Below are positions 20,035 to 31,220 of a stretch of DNA of 52,873 nt, in pieces. The DNA is taken from contig RPFO01001915.1 in the NCBI GenBank assembly GCA_009746045.1, forward strand, positions 1 through 52,873, in the 5' to 3' direction. Each line of letters begins with the position of its first letter. The stretch's first letter is position 1. The notes under the pieces are model-generated. The model was not told the origin of the DNA and ran no database searches. It saw only the letters and a program-made list of their open reading frames with translations. The stretch comes from Mesostigma viride. Its lineage: Eukaryota; Streptophyta; Mesostigmatophyceae; Mesostigmatales; Mesostigmataceae. The translations under genes were made by a program, and so were the position numbers.

Positions 20035-21782
20035 ATTAAATTATAACATGGCTCCGTGGGGAGGTCATGTAGCACATATTCCATGATGGGTGGGGTGGAG
20101 AAAGCCGCGTGATCGAACTATCCTAACTCTATCTAGAAAATCCCAACTATGTACACTACTCATCAAAACGCCTCCGCCGCTTGGGGGGAGGGGGCTTGCC
20201 CACAGGGTCGGGCGTGTGCGCCTTGACAATCTTCTTCCACCGCGTCTTGTCCTGCATGGCAGTCCAAAGACGGGAGAGAGAGTGGATGCGGTGCTCAAAC
20301 TGGGCTGGGACCACTAGGTCGTCCAGCAACATCTGAACGTAGTTCGTGACAGGTTTCCCTACCCTTTTGGGAATGTCCTCGGGGCCAGGCCAGGTCTGAG
20401 AATGTGCCGCCCTGGCTGGCCAAGCCGCTGGGGGCCGGCCAGACCGAGGGTGGTGTCGACCTGGCTGGTGCGAGCAAGGTGTCCTACAAATGCTATCCTA
20501 CGCTGCCTAATCTCATCCGAAACACGAGGCATGCCATGATACAAAGACTCTGATGACGGATGCTCGGAAAAACCTACGTTATTAAAGGACCTGGCGGAGC
20601 ATCCTGTAAACCGTGCCGTCTAGCCGAGCTGCCAGTTTGGGTGGGAGGGTCCACGCCTCGGCGCCATACGTGAGCACCGTGAGGACGAGGACCTTGAAGA
20701 GCATGCGCTTGCGGTGCCCGCTCAGGCCCTTCGAGCGCCAGTAGGGTGTGAGCGAACGGAGCTTGGCCCAGGCAAGGCCGATGCGGGTGTCCACATCGTC
20801 GGCGGTGTCAGGGAGCCAGCTCCCCAACAGCTTGAAGCGGTCGCGGAACGGGACCTCCGTCCCGTCGAGCAGGCGCGGCAGCGGTGGTTTACTGGAGGCC
20901 CCAAGCACCATCGCCTCGGTTTTGACACTAATCTCCAACCCCACCGCCCGCGCCTCCAGGCCCAGGCAGTCCAGCCAGGTCTGAATGTGCTCGGGGCTCT
21001 CGATGAGGGTGGTGTCATCCGCATAAATCAGGTCGGCGAGGCGGTAACCAGGTCTAACCCCGCCGTGCTCTTTCACGTTAAGGATGTCCAAGCCTGGCTC
21101 GAACCCCTTAAGAGCAGTAAAGCGCGCACGTGCCCGGCGCATGACGTGATCCACGACAATAATGAACAGGTATGGGGACAGGACACAACCTTGCCACACC
21201 CCGTGGTGAAGGGTGAATGGTGGAGTGGTGCCCTCCGCAGTCCGCACTACTGCCTGTGAGCCCTCATACAGTCGGCAGCAATCCAGAGCTAGGATGGCCC
21301 AAAGAGCCTCCCAGAGAACCGTGTCAAAGGCCTTGATATAGTCAACAAAAATGAAGATCAGCGGCAAACTGTCAGGGGGAAGTCGACGCACCTCCTCCAT
21401 CAACCGGCGCGCGACAAACACAGCCATGACAGTGTTACGACCACGACGGAAACCCATCTGAGACTCACCCAGGTGTGGGTCCAGCGCGGCGCAGAGCCTG
21501 TGCAGCATCATGCGCATGAAGACCTTCAGTGCGGCGCTCTGGAGGCAGACACCCCGGTAGTTGCCGGGGTCAGCAGCAGAGCCCTTCTTGTACAGCATAA
21601 CGCGGATGGCCGTCTGCCACTCAGCAGGCGGAGGCTCGTCAGAGAGCAGGACACGGTTGCAGAACGCCAGCAGAAGATCCTTAACCGCCAGATCAGGGGT
21701 CTTCAGCAGCTCAGCAGAAAGGTGGTCGGCACCGACCGCCGCATCGTACCGCAGGCGAGCAAGGGCGCCGTCCAGTTCCTTC
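20035..21782 (-). mobile_element. L1-like LINE, 5'-truncated, with ORF2 reverse transcriptase
   Basis: The sense strand starts abruptly at about 21782 next to a GGAT run. The frame upstream of the first ATG is open: ADHLSAELLK and EPPPAEWQTAIRVML lead into the RT. After the RT, other frames give HGMPRVSDEIRQRRIAFVGH and a C-terminal Lys/Arg-rich end (KTRWKKIVKAHTPD, PPPPKRRRRFDE) with a stop at about 20157-20159. The 3' UTR ends GTGCTACATGACC, a degraded CTCC...GGAG hairpin and a TTTAA tail, matching the 3' ends of the ORF1-only elements. The endonuclease part is missing. Confidence 0.75.
20582..21598 (-). pseudogene. Reverse transcriptase domain of LINE ORF2
   Basis: 338 residues with the ordered RT motifs: QMGFRRGRNTVMAVFVARRL, IFIFVDYIKAFDTVLWEA (motif A with the catalytic Asp), GVWQGCVLSPYLFIIVVD (motif B), RLADLIYADDTTLIESPEH (motif C, YADD) and GLEISVKTEAMVL (motif D). 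Reverse transcriptases of this class copy element RNA at a nicked target. All catalytic residues I can check are intact, but the frame closes at 20582 before the C-terminal region, and the 5' end of ORF2 is truncated. It is therefore a dead copy with a well-preserved RT core. Confidence 0.85.
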
Positions 21783-21895
21783 AGATGGATGGATGGATGG
21801 ATGGGTGCAAACAGTCCTACCGGTCTAATCTATCTATACATCAGCTCCGTGGCATGCCTTTGCGTATGACATGCACGCAAGTACTTACTTACTTA
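21783..21895. repeat. Retroelement end fragments
   Basis: 21784-21842 (GGAT run, GGGTGCAAACAGTCCTACCG) repeats 17212-17270, part of the third LINE's 3' UTR. 21843-21895 (CTCCGTGGCATGCC and CAAGTACTTACTTACTTA) is the tail of SINE-like repeat R1. Confidence 0.65.
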
Positions 21896-22653
21896 TAGTC
21901 ACGATGTCATGAATATGATCAACAATGCGCACGTACGTGTACTAGGCATGCGCCCTGTACTGAGACGACAGTTATATAAATTGCACATGATATCGCGCTG
22001 GAAGCTAGTTTGGTTAATCAATAATTATGCATGTGTTTTTGCTTAAGAAATGTTTTTTCATTTCTTGATATTGTGACATGTTTGGAACATCTGGCCCAGC
22101 ATTAACTTACACACTCACACATGTGTCATTTGAACACAAGTACCGTACTGTGCCCGGTAACGCCTGCAACAGCTTGCAAAGTGACATGAATTGCCATCCG
22201 AGGTGGTCCACTATGACACAATGACACTATGTTGGGCAGACATATCAAGTCACTCAACCATCTGCAATGACGGAAAGTCCTCGCTGATGCCCCATGCACC
22301 ACACCAGCCAATTGATGTTGACAGCACACATCCAAAGTTACAGTCTATGTGATAATCCGAAGTTGACCATGGCACGTGCCAGTAACGCCCGACACGGAAA
22401 TCAACAAGTCCCACCCGACACAGATGTCGATGAGATGTAACCAGCACATGATTGGCACTAGGCTTCATGAATGGAAGCTCACTATATGGGCATGGTAGGG
22501 CCCCATAGGCCTGTATCCACGGGACATCATGGAACTGGCTCCAGATGTCTCTTGAATAATGATGTCGGTTATTCTATTGGGAAGGGTTATTCTATTGGGA
22601 AGTGACCCCAACCCCCCAAGTTCCCGGGGTCACCCTCCCCACACGCTGGGCGT
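21896..22653. other. Intergenic, no gene seen
   Basis: AT-richer sequence with no convincing ORF. One direct duplication of GGTTATTCTATTGGGAAG (22567-22584 and 22585-22602) lies just 3' of RPS15 and may be in its 3' UTR or terminator region. Confidence 0.5.
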
Positions 22654-25012
22654 TCACGCCTTGTACGCGCCCGAGTCCTTGAGCCCCACCGCGTTGATGA
22701 GGCTCCCGTAGCGCTCCCCGTCGTGCTTGCGCAGGTACTTGAGCAGCTTGCGGCGCTGCGTGAGCATGGCCGTCAGCTGCCGCTTTGCCAGGTGGTCCTT
22801 TGCGTGCTTCTTGGCGTGGGCGGAGAGGTACGCGATGCGCTCGGTGAAGATGGCCACCTGCGGGCAGACGCCAGCAGGAGTAGCAAAATTTATTTATGAT
22901 TAATGTTGATTGCGATTAAGTACTATTCGCTGTAGTCCATACAATCGCCCAGCAAGCCACATGGGAGCCATGACATGTGAACGTACTTGGAACTTCTCAT
23001 GTGAACAAGGGTACACCACACGAATGCAGCTAGCAACGTCCCATGTGCTACCGAAGTCACAAGTGGCAGCGTCCTCTATTGCAGATGTACCCTGAAGGTG
23101 CATGCCTCCGAGACACCCAGCATCCATGCATGCCCAACATCATTTAAGCAAAACAAACCCTGCCGGCCTCCTTCCCTGCGTGCCCCTGGCGCGCTAGTAC
23201 CTCGACTAGCCTACCCCACATATGCCAACAAGGCAGTGACCTCACAAGCTAAAGCCTCATATGCCAAAAAGGCTGCAATGCTACTAGCTGACATCAGTGT
23301 TGCTATTAGTCCCACTAGCCAACGTCACCTGTGGCGATGATGCAGGGAAAGCCACTAGCCAACGTCACCTGCTCTAAAAAAACAAAAGCAAAGGCCACCA
23401 GCGCGTGGCCACGGCGCCACTGATACTAGTAGCTGACGTCACTGCGACAATAATGCCGTAATAACTACTAGCGGACATCGCCAGCACAGAAAAAGGCAGT
23501 AAGCTTGTAGGCACAAGCCGACGTCACCTGTGCCTCTGTCGAGCCGCAGTCGTCTGGGTGGCGTCCAAACGTGCGGATAATCTCTGGCACCCGCACCTTC
23601 CAGAAACGCTCGCTCGCGCTCATGTTGTCCTGGGAGAAATACTGGCACAAGAAATGAGGGCACAAGGATGGGGGGGGGGGGGGCAAGAGGGGCAAAGGGG
23701 AAAGGGGAGTGGGAGAGGGAGCATGAGGCAGCGCATGTCCGGCTCATGGATGGGAACGAGATGCGACACAAAGACGAGGGTTCGCACATGCGGGAACGGA
23801 AGGAGGGGTGGCAAGCAGGAATAAGGAAGGGGGCGAGCTGCATGATGTTACTGCGGCGCGTCATGGCAGCAGGACATACCACCCCACCATGTGTCTGTGC
23901 GTTGGAATGGGGTGGGATGGGGTAGCCTTGGAGGCTTGGACAGGGGCGGGGCGTCCCAAAGGGGGCTCGGGTAGGCAGGCTGTGAGGGCAGTGGCACACG
24001 ATGGACTAGGCGTGCCACAGGTGGGCCCAAGCAACAAGTACGAAATGCGCGGGATGCCAGCACAGGAGAGCTGGCTGTGTGGGACGCGGATACAGAACCT
24101 GATACCAAAAGGTTTCAATAGGAACACCATGAGCATCTTTGGCCGTAAATTGATCCTTTGGGCCCACCTTGCGCAGCAGGTCCCACTTTGGTGGCCCCGA
24201 CGGCTCCTCCTTGGTCTGGCTGCCCTGCTTGAGATCCTCCATGAGCTTCTTCCAGGCGTCGGGCCGGCCGCTGTCCGACGTAGACGCATCCACGGCCGTG
24301 GCTGCTGCCGGCCTGCCGAGTGACATGAGCTGCCGCCAGTCCTGGGCAGGCGCTGATAGGCACGGTGGCAAGTACAGAAGATCGTGTGGCGATGGCCGGC
24401 CAGGGAAAGGAGAGGCGAGGGAAAGGAGAGGCGAGGGCGGATAAGCCAGTGACAAGGCAACGGGCCACGATTGTGGATGGATGAGACAGACAGACATTCA
24501 CATGTGAAGATGACGACTTCCTTGGGGGGTGAGTCCTTTCGTGCTGATTAAGGGTTGGCCTGCAGGCCTGAAGGCTTGGCCTAGTGCCTTGCAAGGCGGC
24601 ATAAAGGAAAAACTGGACTGTGGGTCAAGGAGCAGGCGAGAGGCAACTAATACGGACGTTTTCCAATGGCCCAGGCACCCAACAACTCACCAGCATCCGT
24701 AGCCCCGCCGGAGCCAAGGCCTAAGCCGGGGAACGGATCGCTGAAGCCACTGCCACCGACAGCCAGTTTGGACTTTCCCCGAAGTACGTCGCTAAGAGCT
24801 TGCCACTGCTTGTCGCTGTCGTTTGACCCCTTGTCCGACGCTGCCGACGGGCCATTCCCTAATCCGCTTCCTGAGGAACCTCCTCCCGCGCTCCCCCCAC
24901 TGGGCCCATTCGCTAGGGAGCGGGTTATGTAGCTGAATGGAAGCTCGTGGATGCAGGACGACTGCAGCCGCATACTGCCCATCAGAGCGGAGAGTCCTAC
25001 GCGGGCAGCCAT
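22654..25012 (-). CDS. RPS15: Organellar (probably mitochondrial) ribosomal protein uS15
   Basis: Four exons on the minus strand: 25012-24691, 24352-24168, 23629-23528, 22857-22654; all introns GT-AG, phases 1, 0, 0, giving about 270 residues. The start MAARVGLSALMGSMRLQSSC looks like a mitochondrial presequence. A Gly/Ser-rich linker and a helical segment (DAWKKLMEDLKQGS) follow. The S15 core spans exons 3 and 4: VPEIIRTFGRHPDDCGSTEA, then Q joined to VAIFTERIAYLSAHAKKHAK, QRRKLLKYLRKHDGERYGSL, INAVGLKDSGAYKA. The GSTEAQVA join across the last intron matches the bacterial S15 pattern and confirms the splice. S15 binds the central domain of small-subunit rRNA and bridges to the large subunit. 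A plastid location cannot be excluded. Confidence 0.9.
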
Positions 25013-26313
25013 GAGGGAAGTTGAGGAATGACTACACCGGGCAAGAAGAGAATCGATGGTGCCCTCTACCAATACGTTTCTTACGACTTAAACCATATTG
25101 ATTTGGCCTCTGGCAGGTAGCACCTTCATGTGCCGAGCGAAATCAATGCCTCAAGGCGCTATTTCTTTCCAGATAGGGGCAGCCATAAAGTAGAGTGTGC
25201 CAGTTGACAAACGGAGAGTCGTGAGTAGACAGTAGTACCTACTGTCGCTCACTCAATACAGGCAAATATGGTATTGGCGGCAGGTAACGTGCGTCGACGG
25301 CAGATCCGGCCAGCAGTTCCCGTAAGGGCGACTACAGTAAATATCAATCTCTATAATCACACATGTAAGCTCAGGACGCACCGTCTGGGAGAACGCGAGC
25401 GTGGGATTGCTACGGCAGGTGAGCAGTTGAGCTCATAGCGTGTGCCATCGCCCAAAACACTTTAACAAGAAGGCCAAATAATTTGTTCGTGGCAGCAAGG
25501 TGGCAGTGGCACATCCTGGTTTTGTTACATCTACCAGCAGAATCATTGCGACGACTCGCAGCCCGCGAGCGCGGATGACGGATGATGAGCCGTGTCGAAG
25601 GATGGAATTATGTTGGCGGAGAATATTGGAGACAGGAGAAGTGGAGAACTGCAAAGAGAGCATACATATACGTAATACGTATTACGTACGCATTCGACGC
25701 CATCTTTTCTCTTTTCAATAATAAACCCAACCTGAACCCAAATCAAGTGAGGCGTGAGCCAGGGCCAAGGAACCAGCAAATGATACATTGCAAACCACGT
25801 CCGGACCACGCCGGTAAATCCATCTCGCTCCAGAGGCCGAGTCAAATTCAGGAATGAGGATCAACGCGATGGCACACGGCCTGGTTGTGGCAAACGTCAG
25901 TGCACTGCGCGACGGTATCGTGATACAATTCGCTTGAATTTTCGAGCTATCTGCAATAGACATGAGGGTTGATAATGACCTGCCCAACGCAGATGGTATG
26001 GTCGGGATTCCTGAGCTGATTTCCAGGAAAGGGCAGATCAACAGTATTGATTGTCTGCTCTTGGTATAGCGAAATCTGGATTCGTACTGTACGCTCAGGA
26101 TATACTAACTTTGTGGCTCCATGGAAGTTATTCGGTTATGTCCGAATGATGGAATCGTACCGCAGTAAAGTTCTCTGGGATGCTTGGACGAGGGGCGATC
26201 GAACACTAGACGATGCCGGTAGGAAATCAAATTCTCGATGTCAACATTTGAGAGGTGTCCTATGAGTTGCCAAGTTACATTTTTCAACAACTTACTTCAG
26301 CTTGGTTGGTAGA
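25013..26313. other. Divergent intergenic region
   Basis: Lies between RPS15 (minus) and the next plus-strand gene, so it should hold both promoters. No credible ORF. One perfect 20-base palindrome, TACGTAATACGTATTACGTA, lies at about 25670-25689. No TATA box could be assigned. Confidence 0.4.
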
Positions 26314-29300
26314 ATGGGGAGAGGAGATAGCTCGGAAATTGACAGCGACGACGAGTATGATGAGAAAGCCGAGCCAACACCTGACGCTTTGTATGAGATG
26401 GGGATGCTCAGCCTTTTGGAAAAAATTGTCGCTACGGATCCGAACTTCCGAGAGAAACCTGGTGCTGGGCTGTCTTCGGATTTCAACAGAAATGCCGATT
26501 ATGCTGGTGATGACGACAACGGCGACGCCATCCCCGGGGAAGCGGAGGATGCACTCGACAAGGATGATGAAGACGAGTACGAGGAAGAGGAATTTGTATA
26601 TAAAGAAATCGACAACTCCACCTTGACGAAACAAGAGAAAGAGGACTTGCGCACCATCACGGGGCTCGTGGAGAAAAGTAAGGGAATTGAGAGTGGATGT
26701 CGTCGTAGGGCCCAACTGGCTGCCTGGGATTTAGCTAAACCCAGAGGTTACTGCTATAGCATTACTGGATTTCCGCATGTTGCAGAAACTGTGCACAAAA
26801 AAGCTCACAGCATGATCTCAGTCAATGTATGCACGGATTAGCTGCCCACCGTCCTGCCCTGCCCGTCTGCGTGTCGCCCTGCCGTAACCCGCTTCCCCCC
26901 TTGCTGCCTGACTATGGGCCTTTCCATCGTGTCCGTCTCCCTCTGCTTGCCCTGGCTCTCCCTCCCCCTTTGTCCCACGCTGTAGTCTTTTGCCTCACCT
27001 CCCGCACTCCCTCCTTTTCCCCCTCCCTTCCCCCCCTCCTCCCTCCGTCCATTCCCCCCTCTGCCCGCTGCCCCGGTATGCGGCACGATTGTGCACGATG
27101 GTGTATGCAACCCATCAAGTACCTGCTTCATCAACCATCCTGTCCATCCGTGCATCACAGACCGCACATATGGCTCGGCTCATCCGTTTTTGCTCATCAG
27201 CAAGGCTCAGCTAAGGTTATCATGCCAGTTCTGCATGTCTCGGCTAATAATATAATCCGTGCATGTCTGCCCCGTCTGCCACCACCCGCTAAACGTGACT
27301 GCTGCCCCCGCCATCCATGATGACCACTCATGATGACCGCTGATGATAATCATGATTATCCATCATGACCACCCCCAGTGGTGGAGGTGGTCTCCTTCCG
27401 CCACGCGCTCTACATGAACCCAGGCATCACCGACTGGCTGCATGACGTCCAGGTGGGTACCATGTGGTGATGGGCTGTGCTAGTGTGTAGGTAAGGGCGG
27501 CATGCACACACGGGGGGGTGATGGTGTATAAGCGCCATGAGTATGGGCAACATATCGTGATGGCTATGGTAGAGCCAGCCAACAGCTGCCTGTCTTGATG
27601 CTCACGCAACCGTGACCAGAGGTTCTGAGAATGCCGACACCCGCGGCTCCCTCGCTGCCAGTATCAGTGAGGGGGAGGGGGAGGGGGAGGGGGAGGGGGA
27701 GGGGGAGGGGGAGGGGGAGGGGAGGGGGAGGGGAGGGGGAGGGGGAGGGGAGGGGGAGGGAGGGGGAGGGAGGGGGAGGGGGGAGGGGGAGGGGGAGGGG
27801 AGGGGAGGGGGAGGGGAGGGGGAGGGGGAGGGGGAGGGGGAGGGGGAGGGGAGGGGGAGGGGGGAGGGGGAGGGGAGGGGAGGGGGAGGGGAGGGGGAGG
27901 GGGAGGGGGAGGGGAGGGGAGGGGAGGGGGAGGGGAGGGGAGGGGAGGGGGAGGGGGGAGGGGAGGGGGAGGGGATGGGATGGGGATGGGGATGGGGATG
28001 GGGATGGGGATGGGGATGGGGATGGGGATGGGGATGGGGATGGGGATGGGGATGGGATGGGGATGGGGATGGGGATGGGGATGGGGATGGGGATGGGGAT
28101 GGGGATGGGGATGGGGATGGGGATGGGGATGGGGATGGGGATGGGGATGGGGATGGGGATGGGGATGGGAATGGGGATGGGGATGGTTGTTGTTATTGGT
28201 GATGTTGCCATTTAGTCAGCAAAACATTAGAGCCGCCTGTAGGATTGAGGGTGGCTGCCTTGCCGTGCTGTACGTGCAAGTTGCACAACATAAGCTGCCG
28301 TTACTGCTTGCCAATCGAAGGTGGCTGTAGCCTGTTCCTGTGGCCCTGCTCCGCCCACTTCCCTCTCCATTCCCTCCTCCCCGCCTCCCCTCCTCTCTTT
28401 CGTTCATCCCCTCCTCCGCCTTACCCACCTCCCCCTGATCCCCCAGCACGTCTGCTGGGAGAATAAGATCCGCCTGGACGAGGAGTCCCTCTCCATCGAC
28501 GCCTCGCGCAAGGCCGAGCACGTGCCTGGCAGCCGGCACAAGAAGGAAAGCCCCCGTGAGGGCATGCGGGGGGGGGGTGGCGCGTCGGCCAGCAGTAGCA
28601 CCACGCAGGCTCACGCAGGCGCCAAGCGCAGCAACTCCGTCAACGCCAGCGGCATGGCCAGCATTGTTCCGCGTGGCAGTAGTGGGAGTTCCAGTGAGCG
28701 CAGTGGCGGTGGCGGCTGGCAAGCCGAGGTAGGTACTGGGAACAGTGGCGGTGTTGGTGTCCATAGAAGAGCCTGGTAAGGTATTTCGGCGTCTCAAACC
28801 TAGACATGGGTTCTAATGGAAGATCCGTTAATAAATTGCCTGCATGATGTGTTGAAGACCTTCCCCTGCTTGCATGTATGGGAGGCTTGTTTTCTAGCTA
28901 CATGCGTACCTGTTGCTGGGGCAACCAGTGCAATAGGTTGATTGATCACTATACGAGACATCATTCACTAGATCTGCCCAGGATTCCTGGAGGCTACTGA
29001 ACAAGCATGGAGGGATCCCAGCCATGCTGTTGAGGGCTAAGGCTGTGAGGTCGTGGCTAGAGAGGGGAAAGGGGAGCGTATGGCCCCAGACGTAGCCGGC
29101 CGGCGTACTGCTGGCGGTGCGCTGGAGGACAGCACGCACCCTCGGCTGTAATGTGCTGTTGGGAGGTGGACAGCACGCACACTCGGCTGTAATGTGCTGT
29201 TGGGAGGTGGCAGCACGCACCCTCGGCGGTAATGTGCTGTTGGGAGGTGGCAGCACGCACCCTCGGCTGTAATGTGCTGTTGGAGGTGGCAGCACGCACC

Positions 29301-31220
29301 CTCGGCGGTAATGTGCTGTTGGGAGGTGGCAGCATGCACCCTCGGCTGTAATGTGCTGTTGGGAGGTGGCAGCACGCACACTCGGCTGTAATGTGCTGTT
29401 GGGAGGTGGCAGCACGCACCCTCGGCTGTAATGTGCTGTTGGGAGGTGGCTTCCATTGGAATTTTTTTCCAGCCTTGCCAGCTGGCAGTTTCACCTTAAA
29501 CTCACCGGGTGGTCCCCGCGCCCCCTTACCCTGCGCAGGCATGAACGTTGCATGCAGCCAATAGGGATGCATCTCTGTCGTCTGTTCCTTTTTAGAAAGT
29601 GCACTAGATCAGCAAGAGGGGCCGGCCGTGTTCACTATTGCCTGATGGGTTGGTCGAATGTTTGATGACTGCGCCTGGTCTGTAAAACTAACTCATCCCG
29701 GCATGCACCTCTACCCACGTGTCTCACATACCCTGGTCATCTCACGCACCCTGTGTTTGACACCAGGTGGCCCGCATGATGGCGCCCGTCACAACCGCCT
29801 CGTCCTCGGGTACCACCGAACCCTCTTCGGCGACAGCTGGCGTGGGCAGCTCCTCCCGTGTTAATAGCGACGGATGCTCGCCTCTCAGCCCGCCCGGTGG
29901 AGGATCCCCCAGCCTGCCCTGCCAGTGGGGCACCGCCATCCCCCACCTGCCCATGCTGCACTTGAGCGCACATCGGAACGCACCGAGTGTGTCAGGGGGA
30001 TTGGCAGGGCTGCCACCCGTGGCCCCCGGCAGCCGCCCCCACCACCCCCAATACCAGCTGCACCACCTGCCCTCGGCGCCACACATGGTCGGGTACTTGT
30101 ACCGGGAGCCCCAGATGGCCAACTACCAGCGAATGGACGCGAGGCATGATGAGGATGGAGCAGAGGACACACCCTTCAGGTAAGAGAGTGCGTGCGTGAT
30201 GTGCAGGCGTTGGACAGCAGGTACTCTTTCTGCGGGGTGGCACGCCTTGCCTGGTCTGGTACAGGCCAGTTGTTAAATGGTAACCCTAAGCTTTGTCTAC
30301 TATACCTGTTAAGCAGGACCACTTGAAAACAAGACAACCACACTGCTGGCTCATCCACAGGCGGCTCCGCCCTCGCTGGCACAGTGTACCGTGTGCTCGG
30401 CGAGCAAACATGGCAAACATGGTTCGTTCTTGTTCCCCTGCTTCAAGCATCTGCCTTTAAGTGTGCCGGGGATGCGAAGGGTGAGATCATCGCGGGAGAG
30501 GAGGATGGTCGCTGAGTGGTGCTTGGGAGTGAAAATGAGCAGAGCAGGGTTCTGGCCTGCTCACCCAGCTGCTTTACATGCATGGATAGTCATACATGAG
30601 ATTTGCCTACAGGTTCCTTTTCTGCATCACACGGGTGTGCTACAAGCGCGTCGCGGCTCCAAAGTTCAAAGCCTGTGTGGAGATGCTGGCGTTGATGGTG
30701 TCGCGCTTTCAAACGTGGTACCATTTCTATCCGATTCCTCCCCAAACTCCTTTTCTTCCCTGCCATTGCTGCCCGCTAACCTTTTCCTCGTGCCCCCACC
30801 CTGTCTGCCACCCTGGGCACGAGCAGGATGTACAAACAGCGGTTCCCCTCCGCCCCAGGCCTCAGCGGGCCGCGCGGCTCCACCAGCCATGCCGCCCCGC
30901 CCCACATCCACGTGCCCGCGCCGCTGCCCAGCCCTGCCAGCACTCTCTCAGCCCACCAGCGCAACGCGCACATGGCGTGCATGAAGACCCCCTACGGTGT
31001 GAACAACCCGGGCGCAGTCACCAGCACGGTGATCACGTCGTACCCCAATGCGAACCCGTACCTGGTCTCCAACTGCCAGTCCATGGCGCTGCAGCGACGG
31101 GTGATCGAGATCGCGCGCCTGCAGGGGGAGACGATGAAGCTGGAGAAGAGGAAGAAGCGGCGGCAGCGGCACCGCGCGTCGCTCAATGACATCCACCACC
31201 GCGCGGTCAACAAGGGCTGA
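26314..31220 (+). CDS. Unrecognised five-exon gene; acidic N-terminus, low-complexity middle, basic C-terminus
   Basis: Proposed exons: 26314-26677, 27379-27452, 28447-28728, 29767-30179, 30827-31220. All have GT-AG borders and the phases agree (1, 0, 0, 2). The first junction makes an ATG codon from A plus TG. About 510 residues: an acidic start (SSEIDSDDEYDE; KDDEDEYEEEEF), a short ordered piece (VEVVSFRHALYMNPGITDWL, HVCWENKIRLDEESLSIDAS), a long Ser/Gly/Pro-rich region, and a basic helical end (RRVIEIARLQGETMKLEKRK, KRRQRHRASLND). Charge layout suggests a nuclear or nucleic-acid-associated protein, but I recognise no domain. The last four exons are well supported. The first exon rests on phase agreement and a GTAAGG donor, and could belong to another transcript. 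Confidence 0.6.
27668..28190. repeat. GGGGAG / GGGGAT hexanucleotide array in an intron
   Basis: From 27668 to about 27974 the units are GGGGAG with length variants; from about 27975 they are GGGGAT with one or two variants. The G-rich strand is the transcribed-sense strand. Runs of four G at regular spacing give G-quadruplex potential in both DNA and pre-mRNA. All long reading frames over it are repeat products. It lies in the intron 27453-28446. Confidence 0.95.
29125..29450. repeat. 40-bp minisatellite in an intron
   Basis: Eight tandem units, of which the typical one contains GCAGCACGCACCCTCGGC, TGTAATGTGCTG and TTGGGAGGTG. Units differ at two positions (GGCTGT/GGCGGT, ACCC/ACAC). It lies in the intron 28729-29766 of the plus-strand gene. 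Reading frames across it are repeat-derived. Confidence 0.93.

Noticed and set aside
27564-28330. Long Pro/Ile, Gly/Glu and Gly/Met/Trp frames
   Set aside because: Products of the GGGGAG/GGGGAT intronic array, open because the unit length is a multiple of three and contains no stop.
29125-29450. Possible CRISPR array
   Set aside because: Units are directly tandem without unique spacers, in a eukaryotic intron.
28894-29572. Repetitive Cys-rich frames
   Set aside because: Translations of the 40-bp minisatellite in the intron; the three frames look alike because the period is not a multiple of three.
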